Source: Parachlorella kessleri
Taxonomy: Eukaryota; Chlorophyta; Trebouxiophyceae; Chlorellales; Chlorellaceae
Reading direction: 5' to 3'
Assembly (NCBI GenBank): GCA_001598975.1
Contig: BBXU01002197.1
Coordinates: 1 to 56,550 of the forward strand
Length of the DNA: 56,550 nt
Shown: piece by piece, positions 35,601 to 46,400 of the stretch
Position numbering within the stretch: position 1 is the first letter of the stretch
Layout: each line of letters begins with the position of its first letter
Made by a program: the position numbers and the translations under genes
Notes under the pieces: model-generated
The model's input: the letters and a program-made list of their open reading frames with translations, nothing else
The model's database searches: none
What the model was told of the DNA's origin: nothing

Positions 35601-35897
35601 CAGGCCGATGCTTCTACTCCACAGTCGCCGGCCGATGCCCTGGCAGCCGCTTCGGCAACTGCGGCCGAGGCGGCAGCAGGGCAGCCGGCTGCAGCAGAGC
35701 AAGCAGCAGCGGCGGAGCCTGCTGCTGCTGGGCTCCCAGGACCTGCAGCGGAGGCGGCAGCGGCAGCGGAGGGTGGCGGTGGCAAGGGCAGGGGCAGGAA
35801 GGCCAAAGCCAAGGCTGAGGGCGAGCCAGGCAAGGAGGCGGAGGCAGGGAAGAAGCCCAAGAGGGGGCGGCCTAGGAAGACTGCTCCGACTGAGTAA
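32618..35897 (+). CDS. Plastid-type START/SRPBCC protein with acidic-Ala tail and AT-hook
   Basis: Member of the polyketide cyclase/dehydrase-like START family found in plastids and cyanobacteria. Six exons close in phase to 480 residues: 32618..32636, 32920..33284, 33664..33721, 34271..34444, 34809..34964, 35227..35897. The first exon is only 19 nt (MLARAC) and was chosen because its phase fits; the resulting N-terminus is a plausible transit peptide. The START part (about 85-245) has VEAPVAKCFQIWKDRFNWMQ, WFDMIEE, TLVRLRISYQLP and VLRDFAGQM. The tail (258-480) is first Glu-rich, then Ala/Gln-rich, and ends KKPKRGRPRKTAPTE, an AT-hook (RGRP about 470-473). No ligand can be named. A (GGGA)n microsatellite sits in intron 2. 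The 5' exon is the least certain part. Confidence 0.82.
33543..33590 (+). repeat. (GGGA)n microsatellite in an intron
   Basis: About nine GGGA units followed by a G run, within intron 2 of the START gene. Confidence 0.9.
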
Positions 35898-36680
35898 GGG
35901 AGGCAGCTAGCCTCCAACAGGTCTCCAGAGTACCTCTTTTTACTCCCCCTTCGTCCGCACGTGTATGCACGGAGCGGTGGGCTTGTAGGGTTGTGGCAGG
36001 TTGATTTCTGCAGGCTGCCTGCTTAGCAATGTGGAATTGGTTCTATTCATTGGGTTAAAAGGGTTCAGCCCCTCGACTGGCTATGTCAATTACAGGGGTT
36101 GCATGTGACAGACCCTACATGGCATCTAGCCGGAGCTAAAGCCTGTGAAAGACAACTCTAGCAGCTAAGGGGACTTAGACCGAAGAGATTAACGTAAAAT
36201 GAGGGCTCACTCAATTCACTACCAAAGCTGCATCTTCAAAACAACAGACAGGCGGGGGCAATGAGGCAATTGGTTGCCTAACATGATGGCAATACCTCAA
36301 AAACAAGAGCAGGTGACTGACTGAGCTCGCTCAGAACTTCCCAAGTGGCTGACAGCCACTGCTGACTACAGCACACTGCTGACCTGAACTAGGGCACCTC
36401 GCACAACTCTTTTAATCCTTACTCGCTGTGCAATCTCCTTGTACATGCAATTTCGATAAGAGCTGACAACTGACAGCTTTCCTTGGTAGCCAACATCTGC
36501 CTGCACTGTATCTGTGTCTTCCACGCCCTAGCTCATCAGGCAGTCTAGCTCTACAAGCACGTGCAGTGCACACACTCCCCTCTTGCCCCTGAGTTATACA
36601 GGCTACCTTGCATCTAGCCTTGACAGCGCCATCCCCAGCGCCCCTTCCACACTGGACCCCAGCCACAGTCAACAGGCTGG
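35898..36680. other. Convergent 3' region of the START and P4H genes
   Basis: A minus-strand TGTAA (TTACA, 36090-36094) could serve the P4H gene. No gene is supported. Confidence 0.45.
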
Positions 36681-39562
36681 CTAGCTCTCCCTGCACCAAC
36701 GTGTCGCTATCCACTTGACGCTCCCCGGCCCAACCTGCACAACATGCCACGCGGTTGCTGCAACTGTCATTGGTACCAGGTAGTGACAACAGAGGAGAGG
36801 TACGGGTGGACTACATAACGGCCACCTTGTTAGCTACTTAGTGTACATGGCAGCTGGCAAGGCACAGCCTCCCCGTGCGGTGGCCTCCTCTTAACTTCCA
36901 AGGCACAAATGGTCCCAGATTCCCCACCTGCAAGTGTTCCCAGCCAGTATTGACAGCCACATGTTCAACAAACCTGGACCTCACATGCAGCCGCCTGGCG
37001 AGAGGGATGAGGCGCACCATGCAGTATTGCGACCGACCCACCGGTTCGGCTGCATGGATGGACGCCTTGTCCTCGCGCCCGTTGGGCAGCCTGGACCTAC
37101 AGCCAGCCAAAGGCCCCCCAGCCCACACCACCTTACCAGCGCGGTTAACAGCCTTGATAGGAGCTGGCAAAGTCATCCTGCTAGCTGAGTGAACGAGGCT
37201 TGGCTCTCCTGAAGGGTATAACCTCATGCGGAAGACGAGGTGGCAACCCGTGCCGGTAGGGGGAAGCAACCTTGCCACTTGAAGGTAGATGCAGGTTCCA
37301 GAAGCAGGTGCCGTCAGTGCCAGGATCGTCTACCATGCAACCAATCTCACCAGAACATAACCGCCCTGCCCTGCCTAGGGATGATGTGAAGACCGGGGGA
37401 CTCTCGGCTGCCCCCTCCCTCCTGCTGTGCATGCTCTGCCACCTGCCCCGCCGCGCCACCGGGTGTCCTGGGCGGCGCCGCGGGGTGGTTGTTGCTGCCG
37501 GCCACGCACGCCTCCAGCGCTCTCTGGCGAGGGAAGCCGCTGCTGCGGGGGAAGAAGGTGGTGCCTCCCGCCTCCACATCGCTGCGGCCAGCCAGGGGTG
37601 GGTATTGGAGACAGGTAGGCAGTGGCAGCGGCGGCATGGCAGTCAGGCTCATGCAGCGAGTCCAGGTGCCCTCCTGGAGAGTGTAGAGTGATACATGCCG
37701 CCCTACAGCCATTATTTGGTTCCGAATGAAAGGCAGTGGCGATGCTCCCTTTTCGTCGGTCAAGGCGCCTCTACAAGAGGTTGGTAAGGACGAAAACCAA
37801 GCGGCAGGCACCCTGGCAGCAGGCTAGTTGGCAATATGCATACGCTTGGGGTCTCTATCGTCAATATAGGTATGCTTAGGGACTAACGTCAATACATGCC
37901 TACCCACCTGAGGTAGACCATGATGGTGGCTGCTCTCCTGGCGCAGTCCCCGGCCTTGTTGTCGTAGTGGGGGGCGTAGAAATCACCCTCGTGGTACCTG
38001 CAGGCATGCTAAGTAGGTAATGAATAGACTTCCGAATAGGGTGCTTGCTGTCAAACGACATCACGTGCAGCACACCTACACAGAACTAGAAAGTGTGTCA
38101 CTTAGCCGGCATGGGTACCATCTGTCCCTCACACATACCATGCCCTTTAGCTGGGAAGCTGCGCCCCAAAACCACCTACGCCCTGCATGTGATGGAGCAC
38201 ACGTCTCCATCCGAAGACGTCCCCATGCAGCCAGCCAGCCAGCCAGCCAGCCAGACTGCCTGCCCCCCGCACCGCACAATCTGTGTTGCCTCCCCCAGCT
38301 CCAGCGGCTTGCGGCCCTTCACCCGGCACCCCAGGTCCGCCAGGTGCTGCACCTTGGCGTCCAGCTGGCGCGAGACGGGCCCCGCGGCCAGCTGGCCGGT
38401 GATGAACATGCCCCAGGAGGTGCGGAGGGGGGTCTGGTCGCCCACCGACACACGGCTGCGCTGGATGAGCGGCCCGGCCAGGTCCTTCAGCGCCTGGAGC
38501 AGCAGCAGGCGGCAGCGGTGGGCCCACGGAGTGACTTGCAGGCAGGCAGGCAGGCAGGCAGGTGGGCGGGCGGGCAGGCGGGCTATATAGGTTATAGGTT
38601 ATATAGGTTACATAGCTTATAGGTTCCCTTGGCCCCTCAGACCATAGGCGCCCAGCAGGCGACAGCAACAAAGCTGAGTGCCGCCAGACGCTCCGCCTCC
38701 ACCTGACACTCTTGCGGGTCCAGGAAGCCGTCCATGGCCAGGATGCACGGGTCCTGGCTGATCTGGAGCAGCATGGGGGAGTCATGCAGTACCAACCCCG
38801 CCAGCTTACCCTGCAGTACGAGGGTACATAGGCAGCACCCTCGCCGTGCAGCTCCGGGAGAGTGCCAAACCAGTGCTTACACTCCCTGCCCGGCTTTACG
38901 GCAAAACGTGACAATATGCCTCATCTGCCAGTGAAATCAGGAAGAGTACGCAGAGGGTCAGCCGCAGACAGTCTGCTTTCTGGACCCCCAAGCGGCTGCC
39001 CTTCCTGCCAAGGCGGAAGAGCTGTAAGCAAGGCAAGGAACCCAGCACATACAACCCGAAGCAAAGGGCAGGCGGCAAGTCAGTGGCCAAGTGCAGCTGG
39101 CGCATTGGCTCAATCACAGCCCAACTGCCTAGCGAATGAAAGAACACTCCACCTGAAAGTGAGCAGTCACGCCTTCAAAGCATACTTCTACCTCCACAAC
39201 CACCTCGTCGCCGTCAGTCTGCTGTGATCGAAGCTCTGCCAAGGGAAGCACGGCTGCCAGACCTGCATGTAAACCATTTTCCGAGTTTGCCCGTGGTCAA
39301 CATGCCTGTCATAGTGATGCAATGAGAACACCAGGATGGATGGCCTGGTGCTGACATGGTGTCTGGCAGGCTATTCTTGGATCCCGTCAGGCGTCCGCTG
39401 ATTGCCTACAGGTTGGTGGATGTCTCAAAACAACGTGCACCAATGACGCTGCACGCCCCCGTCTAGCGCTTGCTCACCCCAGTCTGGCTGATCTGCAGCG
39501 AAGGCATGGCTGAGCCATTCCCGCCGGTGGAAGTAATTGCTGCTGCGGCCCCCGCCTGCCAT
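36681..39562 (-). CDS. Prolyl 4-hydroxylase-like Fe(II)/2-oxoglutarate dioxygenase
   Basis: Hydroxylates prolyl residues, in algae mostly of cell-wall glycoproteins, using Fe2+ and 2-oxoglutarate. Eight exons close in phase to 288 residues: 39562..39478, 39262..39192, 38762..38703, 38493..38273, 37997..37908, 37581..37351, 37096..37042, 36734..36681. Markers are MDGFLDPQECQ, YHEGDFYAPHYDN (His156 and Asp158 bind Fe), YLSDVEAGGTTFFPR, AVMFWSRLPNGRED, ASIHAAEP (His267, third Fe ligand) and VKWIATRW (Lys278 for 2-oxoglutarate). A 50-residue Ala/Gly/Pro insertion lies between FFPR and AVMFW. The start shows no signal peptide or anchor (MAGGGRSSNYFHRREW), unlike secretory P4Hs, so either an upstream exon is missing or the enzyme is cytosolic. 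The exact substrate is unknown. Confidence 0.85.
38222..38265. repeat. (CCAG)n microsatellite in P4H intron
   Basis: About six AGCC units just after the exon 4 donor on the minus strand. A related (GGCA)n run lies at 38535-38580, with short ATAGGTT repeats at 38583-38627. Confidence 0.85.
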
Positions 39563-40861
39563 GCCCCCAACACTTATTCGCACATCTACACGGAACTCAG
39601 CGCAGACTGCAAGCTGGCTCCACCGCTTGTCTCTCGCCAGGCTGGGGCACTGCATAGTTGCGGGCAAGGTGCGACAGCAATGTTGGTGTGCACAACATAC
39701 AGACACGGAGGACCCTCTGTGCAGCATGGTATTGCAAAATGGCTTAGTCAGTAAAGACGCTTTGGTGTCCTTCGGCTTACCCCCCTGCATCACACACTTC
39801 TGGCAGCATTGGCTTGTAAGCGTCACAACCAGTCAGCGCCAATTGACAGCCACGCATGTATCGCCATCAATAACCCTCACCCCAAGAAAAAGAGACATGG
39901 CCGGAGATCCTTTCGCATGCGACCCCTCCCAGCAAAACTGCCTGCAATCAGATAGGTTAGTAGGCAAGTGGGCGCACTATACACAGAACTTGGTGTATTG
40001 AGCGGGCGCAGTACCTGAGTAGTACAATTCCAATCAGCAGGAGAGAGTGGCTGCAATGACAGCACAGAGCTGCCGTCTTACCATTCCTGGGTCCCTGCGA
40101 TAGTGGCACAGCCATGCGGGACAGAGCATGAGGGCATGGAGAACCGAGGGGACAATGCCATGCATTGCCGCTGGTGCGAACCCTTGGCCAGGCTGGAGGG
40201 CGAGGCGGCAGCCAGCAGCTCTGGGATGGGAAGTGCCCATCGCACTGTTCCTGCATGTGGGGAGCAGCAGCAGCCCGCGCATGGGTCTGTCTTGCTGGGT
40301 TGCAGGCAAGCATCAAGCACTACGGTCGCACCCAGGATTGTGGCAGCTGCCAAGCTGGCTGTCCACTACTTGCCTCCACAGGTCTCTACGGTGCCCCTGC
40401 TGGGCTGGTGAGACTCCTCAGCCTTGAGCCAGGCGCTGGCACTGCAGCAGCCGTCAGGGCAGCTCTCAGACGCAGCGTGTTGGCGGGGCTCCTTGCGGGA
40501 CCCAGCCACCCTGCCCCCTGGGGAGATTGTGTTACCCATGTACTGGCGCCTAGGCACGGTATATGAGTGGCAGGCGGGTTGCTCCCTGGGTGGCACATGG
40601 ATCAGGACCATGGGCTGCGCATGACGCGCAGCATGAAGGCGCCGAGACGGCGCGCTGGAAGCCGGAGTGAAGCAGCCTATTCACAATGGCGCAACCCTGA
40701 TGAAAGTCGCGTCTGGAACACAGGAAGCAGTTTAGCCCACCATCTCACTGTCGAACCCGCCTCGTGTGTAAATCCTGTCTTAGGTCCAAGGAAGGTTCCT
40801 GATCGCCGGCATTCAAAGACCAATCGTCCCCTTGCTTGAATAAAACTAGCAGGTTTTCAAA
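39563..40861. other. Divergent spacer between P4H and the DUF1772 gene
   Basis: 1.3 kb. Plus ORF 40103-40411 (102 codons) and overlapping minus ORFs have no recognisable domain and no splice partners. I see nothing else here. Confidence 0.45.
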
Positions 40862-42369
40862 ATGTGGGATCTTGTTGCTACTGCCGCTGCTGGGCTGCAC
40901 GCTGGTGCAGGTAAGGCGGACTTTGGCAAACAGACCTGGTTCCAGGCTAACATCTGGACCTCCACCCAACTGTGTGTTTACCCTCACTCGTTTGCAGGTC
41001 TAGCTTGTGTGGCCGTGGAGCACCCTGCTGGCTTGGAGACAGGTGTGTGGCCTGGAGCCCAGGGGCACGAGCTGGTGTCCTGGTCTGCCCTCCCGTCGTG
41101 CCTGCTGCACTGGCTGGTTTCGCAGTCGAACTACTCAGCTTAAGAGCAGTGTATTAGTGCGCACAGGTGTTGGCGAATACTGGGCTCTCTTCCCCAAGAG
41201 CTCGACCCGCGGCCTGACCCTGTCTAACGTGCTCTCCGTCGCCTCTTTTGGAGCCGCCCTGGGCGCCTACTTCTCCGGTGAGATCTTGGGAGCGTGAGAG
41301 CCAGCCAATGCCTGACCTAGCAGGCTGGCGGCTGCCTGAGCCAGGCCTTGGTCGGGTGAGCATACGTTCCCCTAGCAGCTGGGCGATATTGTGCGCGGTT
41401 AAGAAAGGACGGCAGACGTCCTCAGCTGACCTGAGCACGGTGTATCTACCAAGCTTTGGGTGAATAAACTCAAGGCGTCCACCCGACCTGACCCCTGCAG
41501 TGCCTGAGGGCGAGCGGGATCCGGCTTGGATCACCGCTGCAATCATGGCTGGAGCTGCCATCCCATACAACCTGCTCATCCTGACGCCCACCAAAACAGG
41601 TGGGTGGGAAAGTACGGCTGGATAGGAGACATGTGACTTGTGACTGCGTGCATTCCCTGACAGCTAGAAGTGGTCTTGCGCCTACAGTCCTGTCACCAAG
41701 CTTGTCACGTGGGATGAGCATGTCCTGAGTCAAAGGGTGCTTGCGTGTGAGAAGGGAGGGATAAGCAGCCTGCCAGACGAGTGTCTACAAGGAAGGTGCA
41801 ATCGTCTTGCCATCCAAAGGCGTCACCCATGGGGCATGTTAGGTGAAGTTGTAACAACTGGGACAGAGTTGTCGAGGGCTTTAGAGGTGTTCCTTGAGCT
41901 GTCCTACCCTTCATGCCCTGCAGTGATTGACGAGCCCACCTCCCTGGCCAAGCCGTTGGCGGAGCGCGAGAGCTGGCTCAAGTCCTGGGCTTGGAAGAAG
42001 ACGGCCGGGGTGGCGGTCAGCGGTAAGTGGCTGCTCTGGCGCCCTCGGTATTACTTTTGGCGAGGTTGCACAACAAGAGCGGCCTTTCCCAGCCTGGTGT
42101 TCCCTCTTGAGCATCTATTACGGTGCTTCCGTATGACTGAAATGCGTGTGCAAGTAAAGTTGGGCCTGGGCGTCTTGTAACACCATATTCCATACCTTAC
42201 ACATGTCCTGGATTCAACCCTTCATAATCCTACTGCCACCCATGTGGATCTCTTGTGCAGCATCCAATCCCGTGGCGTTCCCTGTGCAGGCGCTGCGTTT
42301 GTGGCCATGCTGCTGGTGCTGGGTACCCAGAGGGACGAGGGCAAGGCGCTTACAGGCCGCCGCTTCTAA
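40862..42369 (+). CDS. DUF1772 (anthrone oxygenase-like) membrane protein
   Basis: Small four-helix membrane protein of the DUF1772 group; some fungal relatives are anthrone oxygenases, but most have no known role. Six exons close in phase to 160 residues: 40862..40910, 40998..41042, 41167..41277, 41501..41599, 41924..42022, 42290..42369. Every internal junction is phase 1. Family marks are AGLHAGAGLACVAVEHPA in helix 1, YWALFPKS, the second helix with LSVASFGAALGAYF, IPYNLLILTPT in helix 3 (the IxPTN-like end of the family), and a last helix AVSGAAFVAMLLVLG. The C-terminus is TGRRF. Helix 1 begins a few residues from the start, so no separate presequence is seen. The precise activity cannot be told. 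Confidence 0.8.
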
Positions 42370-42454
42370 GCTGCTGCTGCCCCGCCTGGCTACCTTTTCC
42401 CATTGTTGCTATGTTGTTGCCGCTGGGCCCTGATATCGCGCTAGTGCCTTCTCC

Positions 42455-42459
42455 TGTAA
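42455..42459 (+). promoter_or_regulatory. Candidate polyadenylation signal (TGTAA) of the DUF1772 gene
   Basis: TGTAA lies 86 nt past the stop codon. Confidence 0.5.
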
Positions 42460-42919
42460 CCACTTGTGCCTGCTGCTGACGGTTGAACGAGCGAGAAGGC
42501 CCGCAGTAAGCAAATACTTCTACAAGGGATCTAGAGCGTCTCATGGCAGTTCATGCTCAGGAAGACTGCCCTTCTTTGAAGGCCCAGGCACGGTCACCGC
42601 AGCAGGGGAGGGCCGGGACCCGTTTGTGATATGCAGCGCGCCATTTCGCAGCGCATGTCTGCTGCCATTCGCAGGGCTGTCCTATTGCCTGGGAAGGCTA
42701 GACGTCATGCCTGCACAAAGTTATCAGCTTGCATGATGCCCGTGGACAGGAAGCAGGGCATCCAGTGAAATGCCATACCTGCTACAGCAGAAAAGAACTA
42801 TTCTTGAAAACTTTGTGCTATTACAGAGGCATCTCACCACCTACACCAACTGTGCTAATGCCTGTTACAAGTTAAAATGGGCTATCCTTGCCGTCAAGGC
42901 TGAACCAATGCGAATTACA

Positions 42920-43260
42920 CTGTTTGGACTACCTGCCACCCCATCATAACCTTCCTAACTGCGCAAAGGCGGAGCAGCTCAAAGAACAATATACCACTAT
43001 ACCCATAAGTCAACCCCTGTTCGCACTACCTGCCACCCATGCTAGTATACCCGTAACTCCTCTCTGATCGCACTACCTGCCACCCTTATTGAATAACTCG
43101 GGCTCATTCTGCATCCAGACCTGTCAGTCCAGTCCTGTCCAGCCCAGCTCTACTCCCTGTTGCACTACCTGCCACCCACGCTAATAACATTGCCTGCCAC
43201 CCCTACTTAAGTCACAACCTACCCTAACTGCGCAGAAGGCGGAGCAACTCAATGCACAAC
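42920..43260 (+). repeat. Cluster of dispersed repeats (CCTGCCACC family)
   Basis: Five cores like CACTACCTGCCACC lie at about 42927, 43021, 43069, 43161 and 43188, each followed by a short A/T-rich stretch such as ATGCTAGTAT. A second element (AACTGCGCA, then AGGCGGAGCA, then CTCAA) occurs at both ends, near 42956 and 43225. The middle section is nearly identical to 17112-17216. Confidence 0.8.
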
Positions 43261-43430
43261 AACATTGCTGCTGTCAGCAACTAGCAACATGTCCACAAGC
43301 TTCAACTGAACTGGCTTTTACTGAACATTGGGCAGCAGTGCGCTCAATCAACCAGTCGAGGCACCACAGCAGAACTCCGCAGCCTACAATGTCTGTTCCA
43401 GAAGGAGCAAGCTCCCACCGCAGCCAGCGG

Positions 43431-46400
43431 TCACCTCAAGGGCGCGGGAGACGCCAGGGGGCTCTTCCCCGCGGGGCTGCCTACCAGCAGCAGCTTGGGT
43501 GCCGGCTTGGACGAGGTGGAGGACGCAGGCGAGGGCGCCGCAGCGCCGCAGCCTGCCGCACCAGGCTTGGGCGACAGCAGGGGCACCGCGCTGCCTATGG
43601 ACGCTGACCGGGAGAAGCTGCTGCGGCGGTTGTTGGGGAGCTCAGCCAGCGGAGAGAACAGCGGGTTGTTGGGGCTGCCCAGGTCGGCGGCAGCAGCTGC
43701 GGCGGCTTCTGTGACAGCGATGGGCAGCCGTGGGCTGGGGCCCACAGACCTTCGCCTGCAGATGGTGACCCGACAATCGTAAGCCCGTGCTTCAGCGTAC
43801 TGTGAGTCTGACCCAGGGTCGTTTTCCAAGCTCCCAGGTACCCATAGCGCACTGAACAGCCTCAAGCATCGACCATCTGGGTTGCATGGCTCACAACAGC
43901 CGGTGGTGTAATCAGAGGCCAGCTTACCTGTTGCCAAGGCTGCCAAGAGGCGAAGGCAGGGCCCCAGCGCGGCCGCCAGCGCCCGCCTTGGGGGAGTTCT
44001 GCGGGCGGGCAAGCAAGCAAGCAGGAGGTATCTCCTAGCTGCGGTGCTTAGCGAATGATAATGGTCAATCCTGTCGTCCAACCCAAGCCAGGCCTCAGTT
44101 CATACTGAGCAGAAATACCCGGTGACATAACCTTGGATGTAAGGGAAGAGTGTGTCAAGTCATAGAGGAGGGCTAACAGGTCGCACATGGCAGCCATATC
44201 CTTTGCAATGAAACTGCAAGCACTCCCTATCTACCTGCCTGGATCATAAGCCAGACAAGCCCTACAGCATAACCATGTCCAGCTCTGTCAGTACACTTCA
44301 CCCCTGCCGCCCCTCTGTTCGCATTGCCTGCCAACCACAACATCGGCTCCCAGTAGAGCCTTGCCTGCACACCCCCGCAGCCCACACCATGCCCCGGCTA
44401 CCTTCAGGCGCACTCGGTGCCACTGTGCCTGCGGCCCTGCCTGCGCTGTCTACCAGCAGCAGCAGCAGCCATCTCGTCCCCCACTCCACCCGCCCTCCAC
44501 ACAGGGACACAAGCACACACACATGCACAGACCTGCACCGCGTTGATGAGCTTGCTGACCTCGTCCGCCATGCGCCTGTACTTGGCCACACGCACCACCT
44601 CCTCGCTCAGCTGCATCTTCAGACCCTCAAACTCGCCGCGCAGACCCTTGGCAGCCTGCAGGGGTTGGCCACGGCGGCACACGGGCATGGAGGCAGGCAG
44701 CACTTGCCCCCCTCATCCTTCCCAGGGCCTGGTCAAGGTGCACAGCTGCTGGGTGCAGGTGGTCCCATCAAGCGGCGGCCGCGGTGTCGCAGCCATGTAC
44801 CCGATCAGGATACCCACACCTCACCAAGCCCAATGGGGTGAGCCGCCACTGTGGTCCCCCGAAAGATCCAGCAGCCAACTGGCAGCCAGTATGGCAGTCC
44901 TATACGTGCGCACCCTCCGCTCCGGCAAACCCACATCCAGCCTCAAACCCCCCACGCCACTGCTAGCAGAGCCCAGCTGCCCACGCCACCCCCTCCTGGC
45001 GCTGGAGCCCGCTCACCCACCTGGTAGAGCTCCTCATTCTCTGCCTGCAGCCGCCGCTCCGCCGCCTTGTGCCGCCGCCGCTCGTCCTCCGCGCTGCGCT
45101 GCGCCCGCCGCAGCTCCGCGCTGCTGGCATCCCGCGCCAGCAGTGCCTCCTGCCGGCCCGCCCGCTCCTCCTCCAGCTCCTGGGGCATGCGGGGTATGAT
45201 ACGGGGTAAGGAAGCGCCACTGGCGGGCGAGGGTGGATGTTATTGCACTGCCGCAGCGGCACGGCGGCTGTTACCGGCTGGCTTGCCAAGTACCAGCCAG
45301 AGGGTGCGAGCAGCTGGTGCAACCTTAGGACCTTGTGCACGGCAGCGCGCATGCGGTGCCGCGCAGCAGGTAGGGCGAGTGCCGTTGCTACCATTACATC
45401 TCATGGACAGCACGCATGCTGAACGCTGCCTGCAGTGCTGAGGTGTGTCACCGAGAGCCGGACCCCCCCGCAAAAGGGACCCGCCAAGCCGCTGACCAAC
45501 CCACCTTGCGGAGCTGCCCCGAGTCGTGGCGCTCCCTGGCCAGGTCGGAGGCGGCCTCCTGCCCCTGCCGCTGTAGCAGGTGCGCCGTCTGCTCGGCCTC
45601 CAGCAGCTGCGCTGTGAGGGACTCCATCTCCTGCGGGCCACACAGCATGGCACGGCACAGCATTGGACGCAGGCTGGCTGGGCGGCCTGGTGTGGCCAGC
45701 AGCATAGGCTTGCAGGCATCCCTGCAGCCAGCCCTGATGGCTATACGGGCAACTAAAAGCCTCAGCATGTGTAGCAAAGGCCTTTCAATATAGGAACCTC
45801 TTCCTCATACTCCAGTAGCACTTGAGAAACCCGCACAGCCCAGCGTGGGTGCAAGCAACCAGTCCACCTCAGTTGGTCGGTCGCCACACCTGCCGAAGCT
45901 GTGCACCCTCCTCCTCCCGCATATGGCGCTCCTGCATGGCATGGGATGCAGGGTGGGGGTGCAGGGAACACATTAACAACGGCTTGGAATTTGCCAGTCC
46001 CGCGCAACCTGGAGGCCCAGGGTCGCCCCTGTGGCACAGCAAGGTTCTGACACAGCTTGAAGGGCACAAAATGGCTGGTCCTGTGCATACTGATGGCTTG
46101 CAATCATATCAGTCGTCCGCCCCAGCCACCACGTCGTCCGCTGAGACAACTTTGGGGGATCACCTGCTCGTAGGTCTCCCTCAGCTGCGCAAGCTCGTTG
46201 GCCAGGCCCTGGTTGTCTGTTCGCAGCCCCACAGACTCGTCAGTCAGGCGAGCAACCGTGGAGCGGGCCTCAGCCAAATCCTGTAATGCCACAAGAAGTC
46301 ACGAGGAGCAATGACGGGCTTGCATAGCGGAGGCAAAAGGCTACACCGCAAACTTGAGTTTCATGGACCCCAGTAAAGGTGGCCCAACTCTGCATGCGTG

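Larger units (their letters stand above)
42370..43430. other. Convergent 3' region of DUF1772 and kinesin genes, repeat-rich
   Basis: Holds TGTAA signals (plus 42455-42459; minus TTACA 42865-42869) and the cluster of dispersed repeats at 42920-43260. No gene is supported. Confidence 0.55.

Noticed and set aside
34718..35917. 399-codon minus-strand ORF
   Set aside because: It lies opposite the Ala/Glu/Gln-rich tail and earlier exons of the START gene. Its Ser/Pro/Ala composition is the mirror of GC-rich repeat coding, and it has no domain.
36838..37041. P4H reading through the exon 7 donor, or splicing to GTGGGGAATC, to a stop at 36838
   Set aside because: Neither gives the expected K-W-x-A-x-R-W end. 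The exon at 36681-36734 does, in phase.
40103..40411. 102-codon plus ORF in the P4H/DUF1772 spacer
   Set aside because: Cys/Gly/Ser-rich, with overlapping ORFs on both strands and no recognisable family.
45798..45822. Tiny kinesin coiled-coil exon (VLLEYEEE)
   Set aside because: With an AG acceptor it is 23 nt and breaks the frame. The neighbouring exons join in phase without it.
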